From the NCBI GenBank assembly GCA_913061235.1, contig CAJXTB010000027.1, forward strand, positions 19,734-83,733: a DNA stretch of 64,000 bases. The letters are read 5' to 3'. This document shows, piece by piece, positions 53,429 to 61,887 of the stretch. The notes under the pieces are model-generated. The model did not search any database. It saw nothing but the letters and a program-made list of their open reading frames with translations, and was not told the DNA's origin. The position numbers and the translations under genes were made by a program. Each line of letters opens with the position of its first letter. The first letter of the stretch is position 1. Source of the stretch: an uncultured Pseudomonadota bacterium (lineage in GTDB: Bacteria; Myxococcota_A; UBA796; GCA-2862545).

Positions 53429-54553
53429 ATGCTGCCCCTCCTTCTCGCCCTCGTCACCACCCCAACCGCATCCGCCTGCGGAGGCCTCTTCTGTGACGCT
53501 GTGACCATGGAGCCCGTCGACCAAAAGGCCGAGCGCATCCTGTTTCAGATGAACGATGACGGCACCATCACCACCTTCGTAGAGATCTCCTACGTGGGTC
53601 TTGCAGAACAGTTCGCCTGGGTACTGCCCATCCCGCACGTCATTGACGCAGATGACGTAGCCACCACAGACGCCAGCTTCTTTGACTCTCTGGAAAGCAT
53701 GACCTCCCCGCAGTTCAGCTTCTTCGACAGCAGCATTCAGGCGCAGAGCAGCCGAGGCTGCGGCACCTTCCTGTCCCCGCAGAGCAGTGAAGACAGCGAC
53801 TTCGACATGGATGAGGACTCGGATGTCAACGTGGTCGACGAGTTCAGCGTGGGTCCCTTTGCGCTTCAGATCTTGCGTGGAAACAGCGGCGAAGCGCTGC
53901 AGACCTGGCTCACGGACAACGGCTACGACCTGCCAGATGCCGCTGAAGCCCCTCTGCAAGCCTACGTAGACGGCGGCATGGCCTTCATGGGGGTCAAGCT
54001 CATTCCGGGAGAGGTGGAAGAAGGCCCTATCGATACCTTGGCCTTCACCTACACCTCTGGCGCCCCCATGATTCCACTGCTGCTCACAGGCATTGCGGCG
54101 GTACCAGACATGCCAATCCTCACCTATGTGGTGGCCGATGAGCCCATGCAGCTCGGCGGCGGGTACGCCAACGTAGACATCGACTTTGACGCCGTTCGTC
54201 CTGCCACTGGTGAGTTCCAGACCAGCTACGTGCCCATGGTTCGCAGCGCTGTAGACGCCGCCGGCGGTCGCGGCTTCGTCTTGGAGTGGGCGGGTGAGAC
54301 CGACAGCCTACGCGACGGCATCCCAGAGCGTGGCGACCTGGTAGCAGGAAAGTGGATTGGCCGCTTTCGGACCTACATGGACCCCGAGGAAATGATCGAA
54401 GACCCCGTTTGGGTCCGCGACCCCGACGGTCCCATGCAGATCGACCGTCTACGCAGCATCGACATTGCTGACGACAGCTCGCGCAGCGGCCTGGCTCCTT
54501 TCGGACTGCTTCCCCTGCTCATCGGCGGATTGTGGTGGCGTCGCCGCGCGTAG
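53429..54553 (+). CDS. DUF2330 domain protein, paralog 1
   Basis: A 374-residue exported protein of the DUF2330 family: signal MLPLLLALVTTPTASA followed by [24 protein letters not shown], the family signature with the first cysteines right after cleavage. Middle [30 protein letters not shown] and later [14 protein letters not shown] match members in Myxococcota. The C-terminus is LAPFGLLPLLIGGLWWRRRA, a membrane segment with a basic end, in the MYXO-CTERM style without the Cys. Tandem with the next gene. Confidence 0.88.
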   Translation: MLPLLLALVTTPTASACGGLFCDAVTMEPVDQKAERILFQMNDDGTITTFVEISYVGLAEQFAWVLPIPHVIDADDVATTDASFFDSLESMTSPQFSFFDSSIQAQSSRGCGTFLSPQSSEDSDFDMDEDSDVNVVDEFSVGPFALQILRGNSGEALQTWLTDNGYDLPDAAEAPLQAYVDGGMAFMGVKLIPGEVEEGPIDTLAFTYTSGAPMIPLLLTGIAAVPDMPILTYVVADEPMQLGGGYANVDIDFDAVRPATGEFQTSYVPMVRSAVDAAGGRGFVLEWAGETDSLRDGIPERGDLVAGKWIGRFRTYMDPEEMIEDPVWVRDPDGPMQIDRLRSIDIADDSSRSGLAPFGLLPLLIGGLWWRRRA

Positions 54554-54605
54554 AGTGCGCGATACAGTTCCATTAGGCACGTGACACCTAGCGCTTGGAG
54601 CACCA

Positions 54606-55745
54606 ATGCTTCCCTTTCTACTCGCCCTTCTTGCGACCCCCACGGCATCGGCTTGTGGCGGTCTGTTCTGTGACGCTGTGACCATGGAGCCCGTCGACCA
54701 GAAAGCGGAACGCATCCTGTTTCAGATGAATGATGACGGCACCATCACCACCTTCGTAGAGATTTCGTACGTAGGCCGTGCAGACCAGTTCGCCTGGATC
54801 CTGCCCATCCCGCACGTGATCGACGCAGATGACGTCGCCACCGCCGACTCCTCCATGTTCGATGCGCTGGAGGCCATGACGTCGCCGCAGCTCACCTTCT
54901 TTGACTCCACTGCCGCGGCCCGAGGCGGCGGCCTGGGATGCTCGGAGGCTTCGTTAGGATTCAACGGCCTGCCGAATGACGGCAGCGTCGACGTCGTAGA
55001 CGAGTTCACAGTCGGCCCCTTCGCCCTGCAGATCCTGCGTGGCGGCAGCGCCGAGAGCCTGCAGACATGGCTCGCAGACAACGGCTACGACCTGCCCGAT
55101 TCAGCCGAAGACCCGCTTCAACACTACATTGACGGTGGCATGGCCTTCATGGGGGTCAAGCTCATTCCAGACGAAGTGGACGAAGGGCCTATCGATACGC
55201 TGGCCTTCACCTACAGCTCCGGCGCCCCCATGATTCCGTTGCTGCTCACCGGAATCGCCGCCGTGCCGGACATGCCCATCCTCACGTACATCGTGGCAGA
55301 CGGCCCCATGACCCCTGGCAATGGCTACAGCAGCGTCGACTTTGACTGGGAAGATGTCCGAACCGATCCTACAGGCCAGTTCCCCACCACCTTCGTACCC
55401 ATGCTGCAAGACGCTATCGACGACCAAGGCGGTCACGCCTTCCTGCTCGAGTGGGCGGACAACACAGACACCGTCCGAGAAAATCTACCGAATCCCAACG
55501 TCTTGGCGGCCGACAAATGGATGGGTCGTTTCCGCACCTACATGGATCCAGAGGAGATGACCATAGACCCTGTGTGGGTCAGAGATCCAGGTGGTCCCAT
55601 GCAAATCGACCGCTCACGACGCATCGACACAGCCGACAGTTCACGCTCTTCACTGGTGGGTGTGGGGGTCCTGCCACTCCTGTTTGCAGCCGGTTGGTAC
55701 CGCCGTCGCAGAAATGAACGAGACGGTGAGGCCACTAGCAGTTAA
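54606..55745 (+). CDS. DUF2330 domain protein, paralog 2
   Basis: A 379-residue copy of the previous gene with nearly the same sequence in the first 90 residues ([32 protein letters not shown]) and weaker likeness in the middle (53 bases separate the genes). Ends with a hydrophobic segment and a basic tail ([16 protein letters not shown]). A tandem duplication followed by divergence of the central region is the simplest reading. Function unknown. Confidence 0.88.
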   Translation: MLPFLLALLATPTASACGGLFCDAVTMEPVDQKAERILFQMNDDGTITTFVEISYVGRADQFAWILPIPHVIDADDVATADSSMFDALEAMTSPQLTFFDSTAAARGGGLGCSEASLGFNGLPNDGSVDVVDEFTVGPFALQILRGGSAESLQTWLADNGYDLPDSAEDPLQHYIDGGMAFMGVKLIPDEVDEGPIDTLAFTYSSGAPMIPLLLTGIAAVPDMPILTYIVADGPMTPGNGYSSVDFDWEDVRTDPTGQFPTTFVPMLQDAIDDQGGHAFLLEWADNTDTVRENLPNPNVLAADKWMGRFRTYMDPEEMTIDPVWVRDPGGPMQIDRSRRIDTADSSRSSLVGVGVLPLLFAAGWYRRRRNERDGEATSS

Positions 55746-55757
55746 TAGGCCGCCGTT

Positions 55758-55834
55758 CGGGGCGTAGCGCAGCCCGGTAGCGCACCTGCTTTGGGAGCAG
55801 GATGTCGCAGGTTCGAATCCTGCCGCCCCGACCA
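55758..55834 (+). tRNA. tRNA-Pro (anticodon TGG)
   Basis: Acceptor arms CGGGGCG (55758-55764) and CGCCCCG (55824-55830) pair fully; the anticodon stem-loop CTGCTTTGGGAGCAG gives TGG; the T arm is GCAGGTTCGAATCCTGC; an encoded CCA follows the discriminator A. 77 bases. Confidence 0.97.
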
Positions 55835-55840
55835 TCTTAG

Positions 55841-55876
55841 AAAGCCCCTTCGGACTCACGTTCGGAGGGGCTTTTT
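55841..55876 (+). terminator. Rho-independent terminator after tRNA-Pro
   Basis: Stem AAAGCCCCT with AGGGGCTTT and an inner TCGGA/TTCGG pair, then five Ts. Six bases past the tRNA CCA. Confidence 0.9.
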
Positions 55877-55947
55877 CTGTTCCGTGGCTCGCGCTCGCGG
55901 GGATAGGTTCTGTGACCACAAGTGTTGGTCCGGCATACCTTGAGCCC

Positions 55948-56493
55948 ATGGAGTCTCGAAAACTGATGTGGACCTTCTTGCTCGCCCTCGCCTGTGCCAG
56001 TCCTCCTGCAGATGATGCCGGACGCATTGAAGCGCTCGACCGCGTCTACCAGCGCTACGATTGGACCTTTCCCAAGGTCGACGAGATCGACGCGACGACC
56101 TTGCAGGCCCAGCTGGCTGGCGACACGCCCCCCGTGTTGATCGATGTACGCCCCGAAGAGGAGCGACGGGTGAGCATCATTCCTGGTGCCATCAGCGTTG
56201 AGCAGTACACCGCCAACTCTCAGGCGTACGCCGGACGCAAAGTCGTCACCTACTGCACCGTGGGAATCCGCTCGGGCTTTGAAGCGAACCGCCTGCGACG
56301 AGATGGCGTGGACGTCTTGAACTTCAAGGGCAGCATCTTGGCATGGACCCACATCGACGGCCCGCTGGTGCGACCCACCGGTGAGTCAACCCGTCAAGTC
56401 CACGTGTACGGACCCAAGTGGAACTACGCAGCAACCGACTACGAATCCGTCGTCACCGACCGAAACGGTACCGTTCAGTCGCTCGCTGAGTAG
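55948..56493 (+). CDS. Rhodanese-like domain lipoprotein
   Basis: About 181 residues. ATG 55948 gives a lipoprotein-type signal ending LALAC. The rhodanese domain follows: PPVLIDVRPEEERRVSIIPGAI, active-site cysteine in VVTYCTVGIRSG and GVDVLNFKGSILAW. Rhodaneses transfer sulfur or sense sulfane species; periplasmic lipoprotein forms are of unknown substrate. ATG 55966 is an alternative; both frames agree. Confidence 0.85.
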   Translation: MESRKLMWTFLLALACASPPADDAGRIEALDRVYQRYDWTFPKVDEIDATTLQAQLAGDTPPVLIDVRPEEERRVSIIPGAISVEQYTANSQAYAGRKVVTYCTVGIRSGFEANRLRRDGVDVLNFKGSILAWTHIDGPLVRPTGESTRQVHVYGPKWNYAATDYESVVTDRNGTVQSLAE

Positions 56494-56811
56494 TCGCGAG
56501 TCCGCTTAGAGCGGTGACAATCGGTGACAATCGGTGACGAGGACGCGACGGGAACCGGCCCGCGCTCAGCAGGGGTGCAACGATTTGCGCGCGCCAGATC
56601 GGGCTCTCTTCGCGGTTGATCATCACCCAACATGCAACGCCAAGAATTCCCAACTAAGAAGACATCCATTGTCCGTGTAGAATGCAAGTGACATTTGACG
56701 ACGTTGCGGAAGACCCCTGGACACGGCACTCTTGTGTCCTCAACCAAGCCGCTCGTCACACTCCTACTGGCTGACGAGCCGGCACGAATAATCGACCCCT
56801 GGGAGGGTTGG
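56494..56811. repeat. 318-base gene-free gap with a short direct repeat
   Basis: Three tandem, nearly identical copies of a 10-base unit (CGGTGACAAT, 56512-56539) lie near the rhodanese stop. The remainder shows no coding frame that I can support, except the upstream part of the trypsin frame (56695-56811), which lacks signal-like residues. Promoter of the trypsin gene is probably in the AT-richer part around 56640-56700. Confidence 0.45.
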
Positions 56812-58056
56812 ATGGAGTCGTGCATGTCCGGTCTACGAGATGGATTCGTATTGGTGTTCGCAGGGGCACTCGCACTGACTGGCTGTAGCGACCCCCTGCT
56901 GACTTCTTCTGCAGACGACACCGGCAAGCCCACCATCAACGACTACGACCCCGGATCACCTGAAAAGCCAGAAACAACCGTCACCGCAGCGATTGTGAAC
57001 GGACAAGACGCCTCCCCCGGCGAGTACCCATGGGCGGTGTACGCTGGCGGTTGCGGAGGCACACACATCGGGGACAAGTGGGTCATGACGGCGGCCCATT
57101 GCGCCGCAGAGTTCCGAGTCGGCGACTTCGTCAACATCGGAGGTCTTCGGGTCAGCCAGATGGTGCAGGGCAACGAGGGCGAATGGCGTCAGATCGTCGG
57201 CCGTAGCTGCCATCCCAACTATCGCTCGTGGAGTGAGAACTTCGACTTCTGCATCGTTGAACTCGACTCCCCCTCGTCTGCCCCGACCATCGCTATCGAC
57301 CGGAGTCAGTCGTCGCACGCTGGCACCAATGCTGTGGTGGTTGGCTGGGGAAGCCTGCGCCAAGGTGGCGGTTCCCCCGACGTCCTTCAGGAAGCACTCG
57401 TCCCAGTCATCGACGACAGCACCTGCAGCCAGCTCTACGGCAACTTCACGGGAAACATGATGTGCGCCGGCTACCTACAAGGTGGAATCGACTCTTGTCA
57501 GGGAGACAGCGGCGGCCCGTTGGTCAGTACCGTCACCGGCGAGCTCATTGGCGTCGTCAGCTTTGGCCGCGGATGTGCTCAACGGAACGTGCCAGGCGTC
57601 TACGCGAAGATCAACACGGTTGACGAATGGATCTGCGACGTCACCGCAGATGGGGCGGACGGATGTTTAGTGCAGACCGCAGGAAGCGCCGTCCCTGAAC
57701 AAACAGCAACCTGCTCCGTCGCACAGCCGGCCTACCTTGGGGACGGCTACTGCGACGGTGGCGCGTACAACACGGATGCCTGTGGCTTCGACGGCGGGGA
57801 CTGCTGTGCATCGACCTGCACCCCAGGGCAATACTCCTGCGGGTCGAATGGATACGACTGCCTGCAACCCGCGGAAGTCGGCGTCTGCACCGCCCCACGA
57901 GCCGAGTACATCGGTGATGGGTACTGCGACAGAGACCCAGCCTACAACAACGAAGCCTGCGCCTGGGACGGCGGCGACTGCTGTGATGATACCTGTCAAG
58001 ATGCCCAGTACGCCTGCGGAGGAAACGGATATCAGTGCTTAGACGTCGGCAATTAG
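56812..58056 (+). CDS. Trypsin-like serine protease lipoprotein with two LNR domains
   Basis: A 414-residue protein: lipoprotein signal ending LALTGC (Cys25), a pro-like linker, then a trypsin fold starting IVNGQDASPGEYPW. Triad His96 (VMTAAHC), Asp145 (NFDFCIVEL), Ser233 (GDSGGP) is complete; Asp227 in DSCQGDSGGP predicts Arg/Lys specificity. After the protease two LNR (Lin12/Notch) Ca2+-binding modules (CDGGAYNTDACGFDGGDCC, CDRDPAYNNEACAWDGGDCC) close the chain. Cleavage before the IVNG motif would activate the protease. ATG 56812 is preceded by GGGAGGG. Rarely seen fusion outside Myxococcota-like bacteria, to my knowledge. Confidence 0.9.
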   Translation: MESCMSGLRDGFVLVFAGALALTGCSDPLLTSSADDTGKPTINDYDPGSPEKPETTVTAAIVNGQDASPGEYPWAVYAGGCGGTHIGDKWVMTAAHCAAEFRVGDFVNIGGLRVSQMVQGNEGEWRQIVGRSCHPNYRSWSENFDFCIVELDSPSSAPTIAIDRSQSSHAGTNAVVVGWGSLRQGGGSPDVLQEALVPVIDDSTCSQLYGNFTGNMMCAGYLQGGIDSCQGDSGGPLVSTVTGELIGVVSFGRGCAQRNVPGVYAKINTVDEWICDVTADGADGCLVQTAGSAVPEQTATCSVAQPAYLGDGYCDGGAYNTDACGFDGGDCCASTCTPGQYSCGSNGYDCLQPAEVGVCTAPRAEYIGDGYCDRDPAYNNEACAWDGGDCCDDTCQDAQYACGGNGYQCLDVGN

Positions 58057-58118
58057 CACACCTACGTCGCAACTAGAAATCTGTTAAGCTCAAGACACCT
58101 TCGTCCGATGAGTGAACA

Positions 58119-60071
58119 GTGAATCTCCAACCCGCTCGTGAAATCTTGGAGCGGGTCGGACACTCGCTCGTGTCTGCCCAAGAGGTCGATGTCCTCACCG
58201 CATCGATTCACGAAGCGCAGAAGCGGGACATGGGGCTCGCCCACCAGCTATACGTAGCGATTGCCGAGTTCTATGCGTTCACCGACAGGCCCAAAATCGC
58301 CAATGAATGGGCGATTCAGGGGCTCACCTTCGCAACGCTCGACTCTGCACCAAACATCTACTTTCGTCTGATGTTCGTGCGTGCCATCTGTGCCTACCTG
58401 ACCGAAGATCTCGTCCAGGCCATCTCCTTGTTCAGCACGGGGCGGGCCAAATCCTACGCCAAACAACAGTGGGCAGATGCTCTGCGCTTCACCGTCGGCG
58501 TCGGCATGTGCGTTGTACTGCTCGGCGACCCAAAGAACGCCTTGTCCATCTTGCAAGAGGGCGATGCCTTGCAAGAACACGCATCGCCGAGAATCATCTT
58601 CGGAATGAACCGCGCACGCGCTCTGGCAAAGATTCAGCTGGGCCAATCAGAGGTGGCCCGGCAGATCATGTTGGAAACGGCGCTCGAACCTTTGTCGCAG
58701 CACGACATGTCCATGTACCACCTCACCCTCGGGCGGGCACATCTGGAACTCGGTGAGGTGGACGCCGCCCAAATCACGATTGATATGTTGGACTACAGGA
58801 ACCTAGGCATGGCCTGGGAGCGCGCTGAATACTGGCTGATTCGCAGCGAACTCGCCTGGCAAAGCCAGCGCTACCAAGAGGCACTGGACCATTCAGCCAA
58901 GATCCTGCTCGAGCCTAGCGGAGGTGCCACCCAGACCCTCGTCGCCAAAGCGCTGCGTATTCGCGCCATGGTCCTCCACGCACGCGGAGACCAAGACGGC
59001 ATGTGGAGGGCAATGAATCAGAGCTTTGACGTGCTCCGGTCTGCCACGACAGACACCATCGGTGGCGCGGTCCACGCCGTACTGGACCCGGTTCTCAAGG
59101 AGATTGATCACTTGAGGACGGTCGAACTGCACAGCGCTCATGAAGCGCTCGTGGATACCGTTCGGCAGCTGACAGAGGCGAACGAGCAACTGGCTGACGA
59201 AGCAGAAGAACACCGTCGCACCAAAGAAATCCTCACCGAGACACACCAAGAGTTGGTACGAGCCGCACACATCGCAGGAATGGCGGAAGTGGCGACCGGG
59301 GTTCTACACGACCTCGGCAACGCTCTGAACAGCGTTGGCGTCAGCATCAATATGTCCCAAAGGCGACTAACAAGCCTGGCACAGTCACAGGTCGGGCAGG
59401 TGGCCAACGGGTTGGCGAACGGGACTGTCGATGGCCCTGCCGCCGCGGCATACCTGACTCGGTTGGGCGCGATTCGCGGAAAGACCATCGCGGAACTCAA
59501 CCAAGAGCTCGAACGCTCTCACAATGGCCTGCAACATGCAGCCCGCATCATCGCGGCACAACAACGCAACGCCGCCGCACCGAGCGGACTGGAAGCAATC
59601 AGTCTGCGGACCCTTGTTGACGACGCCATTGAGCTCGCATTGGGCATGTCCCCCGAAGTGCACACCCAGATTGACGTCCCTCAAGAGGAAGAGCTGGTGA
59701 CTGCTCCCCTGCGCGTCGTGCGCATCCTCGTCAATGTCCTCAAGAACGCACTCGACGCCATGTACAAGACTACGAACCCGTCCATCGTCATCTGCCTGAC
59801 ACACACCGATGCAGACGCCCTGTCTCTCGACATCCAAGACAACGGACCCGGAATTCCTGAGCACCTAAAGGCCATTGTCTTCCGCCATGGATTCACGACC
59901 AAGACCGATGGCAGCGGGTTTGGTCTTCACGCCAGCGCAACGTCCGCGGGTGAGCTTGGAGGCTCACTCTCGCTGCTGACCATGCCTGATGGACACGGCG
60001 CCAAGTTCCGGCTCACACTCCCACGTCAAGCCATCGGTACCCGGGTCGACGTCCTGAGTCCCCGCACCTAG
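58119..60071 (+). CDS. Soluble sensor histidine kinase with N-terminal TPR-like helices
   Basis: A 650-residue cytoplasmic kinase without membrane helices. Residues 1-330 are helical pairs of TPR character (AREILERVGHSLVSAQEVDVL, RPKIANEWAIQGLTFATLDS). A coiled-coil (EALVDTVRQLTEANEQLADEAEEHRRTKEILTETHQEL in parts) leads to the dimerisation helix GMAEVATGVLHDLGNALNSV with phospho-acceptor His397. The ATPase domain has NVLKNALDAM, DNGPGIP, HGFTTKTDGSGFGLHAS and a final GGSLSL. No response regulator is adjacent. GTG start. Such kinases often respond through protein partners (inference). Confidence 0.9.
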   Translation: MNLQPAREILERVGHSLVSAQEVDVLTASIHEAQKRDMGLAHQLYVAIAEFYAFTDRPKIANEWAIQGLTFATLDSAPNIYFRLMFVRAICAYLTEDLVQAISLFSTGRAKSYAKQQWADALRFTVGVGMCVVLLGDPKNALSILQEGDALQEHASPRIIFGMNRARALAKIQLGQSEVARQIMLETALEPLSQHDMSMYHLTLGRAHLELGEVDAAQITIDMLDYRNLGMAWERAEYWLIRSELAWQSQRYQEALDHSAKILLEPSGGATQTLVAKALRIRAMVLHARGDQDGMWRAMNQSFDVLRSATTDTIGGAVHAVLDPVLKEIDHLRTVELHSAHEALVDTVRQLTEANEQLADEAEEHRRTKEILTETHQELVRAAHIAGMAEVATGVLHDLGNALNSVGVSINMSQRRLTSLAQSQVGQVANGLANGTVDGPAAAAYLTRLGAIRGKTIAELNQELERSHNGLQHAARIIAAQQRNAAAPSGLEAISLRTLVDDAIELALGMSPEVHTQIDVPQEEELVTAPLRVVRILVNVLKNALDAMYKTTNPSIVICLTHTDADALSLDIQDNGPGIPEHLKAIVFRHGFTTKTDGSGFGLHASATSAGELGGSLSLLTMPDGHGAKFRLTLPRQAIGTRVDVLSPRT

Positions 60072-60098
60072 AGTGCAGGCCACCTTGGAGGGTGAACC

Positions 60099-61286
60099 AT
60101 GCTTGTCCTTTGGCTCGCCGCTTGTGCCGTACGCGTTGACCCTGCACAGCAACTCGCGCTGCATCTGTCCGCTGGCAATACCCTCGAGTCCGCGTCTGCC
60201 GAGGACTGGTCCACCCTACCCATGACTCACGAACAGGCCGATCGGGCGATGACTGTAGCGATGGATGCGCACATCGCAGACCTACAAAAAGACCGAGCAG
60301 ACGAGGTCGAGGCCGCGCTTCTGACGAATGCCGAGTTCGAGCTCCCCCTGTGGTTCACAACGCGCGGGACCTCTGATTTTGGAGAACGACCGCTGTACAT
60401 TTCGCTCCACGGCGGAGGAAGTGCGCCGCCCGAGGTCAATGATCAACAGTGGCAGAATCAGCAGTCTCTGTATGCCCCCAACGACGGCATCTACGTCGCC
60501 CCACGCGCCCCAACCGACACGTGGAACCTGTGGCACCGCCCCGAGATGGACGGTTTCATCGACCGCCTCATTGAGGACATGGTGGCAGTTGAGGGAGCCG
60601 ACCCCAATCGCGTGTACCTGACCGGGTACTCGGCCGGTGGAGATGGCGCCTACCAACTAGCCTGGCACCTAGCCGACCGCTTTGCAGGGGCCAACCCAAA
60701 CGCCGGTCACCCCAACGACAGCCATCCCCGCTCCATGCGCAATCTGCCGATTACCATTCACGTGGGTGGAGACGATGCCGCGTACGACCGCAATCTGGTC
60801 GCGCAGGACTGGGCAGACCAGCTCGATGTGCTGCAAGCGAGCGACCCTGAAGGGTATGCGCATCATGTAGTGGTTCACGAAGGCCTCCCCCACTGGATGA
60901 ATGGTGAGGACGCCGTAGCGCTACCGTGGATGGCACAGTTCGAGCGGCGTCATAGCGAAGACGTTGTGGTGTGGGACGTCCGCGCAGACCGCAGCGGAAC
61001 GCGCTTTTACTGGCTGGGCCTGTCCTCGCCCGACGCTCACACCGGCAGCACCATCCGGGCCCACATCGACGGAAATCAGGTTCAAATCACCAGTGCCCCA
61101 CCTGTTGACGGCCTCGGTCTGTGGCTCACAGACGCACTGGTAGACCTCGACGCACCCGTGACCATCGAACACAACGGCCAAGTCGTCTACCAAGACATCC
61201 CCGCTCGCACCGTAGCAGCCGTCGTTGACAGCCTGGTGTCCGACGGCGCTCCGTTCATGCCGCGCACCGCACACATCCGTCCGTAG
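60099..61286 (+). CDS. Esterase/PHB depolymerase-like alpha/beta-hydrolase lipoprotein
   Basis: A 395-residue lipoprotein (MLVLWLAAC, Cys9; GGAGGG upstream). The hydrolase core has YISLHGGGSAPPE, TGYSAGGDGAYQLAW (Ser178), GDDAAYD as the likely acid and HEGLPHWMNGED as the base. The N-terminal domain of about 90 residues and the C-terminal beta domain (from about residue 285) are of unknown type. Fits the esterase/PHB-depolymerase class acting at the cell surface or in the periplasm; substrate unknown. Confidence 0.8.
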   Translation: MLVLWLAACAVRVDPAQQLALHLSAGNTLESASAEDWSTLPMTHEQADRAMTVAMDAHIADLQKDRADEVEAALLTNAEFELPLWFTTRGTSDFGERPLYISLHGGGSAPPEVNDQQWQNQQSLYAPNDGIYVAPRAPTDTWNLWHRPEMDGFIDRLIEDMVAVEGADPNRVYLTGYSAGGDGAYQLAWHLADRFAGANPNAGHPNDSHPRSMRNLPITIHVGGDDAAYDRNLVAQDWADQLDVLQASDPEGYAHHVVVHEGLPHWMNGEDAVALPWMAQFERRHSEDVVVWDVRADRSGTRFYWLGLSSPDAHTGSTIRAHIDGNQVQITSAPPVDGLGLWLTDALVDLDAPVTIEHNGQVVYQDIPARTVAAVVDSLVSDGAPFMPRTAHIRP

Positions 61287-61328
61287 AGCATTTTCCGGTA
61301 GACTGCGCGCCACACCACGGAGACTTCC

Positions 61329-61841
61329 ATGCGCTTTCTACTTCTGCTCGCCCTTGTCGGCTGCAAGACCACCGAGACCACCACGCCAGCCCAAGCAGAG
61401 ACGGTCGAACCCGCTGCAGAACCCGCACCTGTCGCCGCACCCGCAGTGGCAGACGGCGAAGAAGCCATCGCACTTTTTGGCGGGCGCTCCGGCACCGCCG
61501 TTCGTCATCACGCACCAGCGCAAGACTCCATCGAACACGCGATTCTCGATTCGCTGACGCTACTGTCGGCTGAAGACTACGACGGCTGGATGGACACCTA
61601 CTGCCACGCAGACGCCTGCGATGACCAGCGCAAGCGGGACGCGATGTCCTCACACGTGCTGCCATCCGCCAAGGCCGCAGCGTCGACCTGTGTTCACGAC
61701 GGTGACCTATTGGTCACAAAGACTGAAGAGGACAACGGATTCACGAAGGTGTGGATCTACTGTGGAGAAGGCCGCATGCCCGCTCCTGCCACAGCCCAAA
61801 ACGTCGATGGTGCTTGGAAATTCAGCTCAGTCTCCTGGTAG
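61329..61841 (+). CDS. Lipoprotein of unknown function
   Basis: A 170-residue lipoprotein: MRFLLLLALVGC (lipobox LVGC, Cys12), a Pro/Ala/Glu linker to about residue 45, then a domain with cysteines (YCHADACDDQ, STCVHDGD, IYCGEGRM) that reads like a small NTF2-like fold (HAPAQDSIEHAILDSLTLLSAEDYDGWMD in part; FTKVWIYCGEGRM). No family claimed. Preceded by GGAGA. Confidence 0.6.
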   Translation: MRFLLLLALVGCKTTETTTPAQAETVEPAAEPAPVAAPAVADGEEAIALFGGRSGTAVRHHAPAQDSIEHAILDSLTLLSAEDYDGWMDTYCHADACDDQRKRDAMSSHVLPSAKAAASTCVHDGDLLVTKTEEDNGFTKVWIYCGEGRMPAPATAQNVDGAWKFSSVSW

Positions 61842-61887
61842 GGGTGCGCCGTTCTAGCGAACCGTTACGACCGCATCAGGAGGCATC

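Noticed and set aside
55912..55947. Longer start for the rhodanese lipoprotein at GTG 55912
   Set aside because: The extra residues spoil the lipoprotein signal; ATG 55948 or 55966 is better placed.
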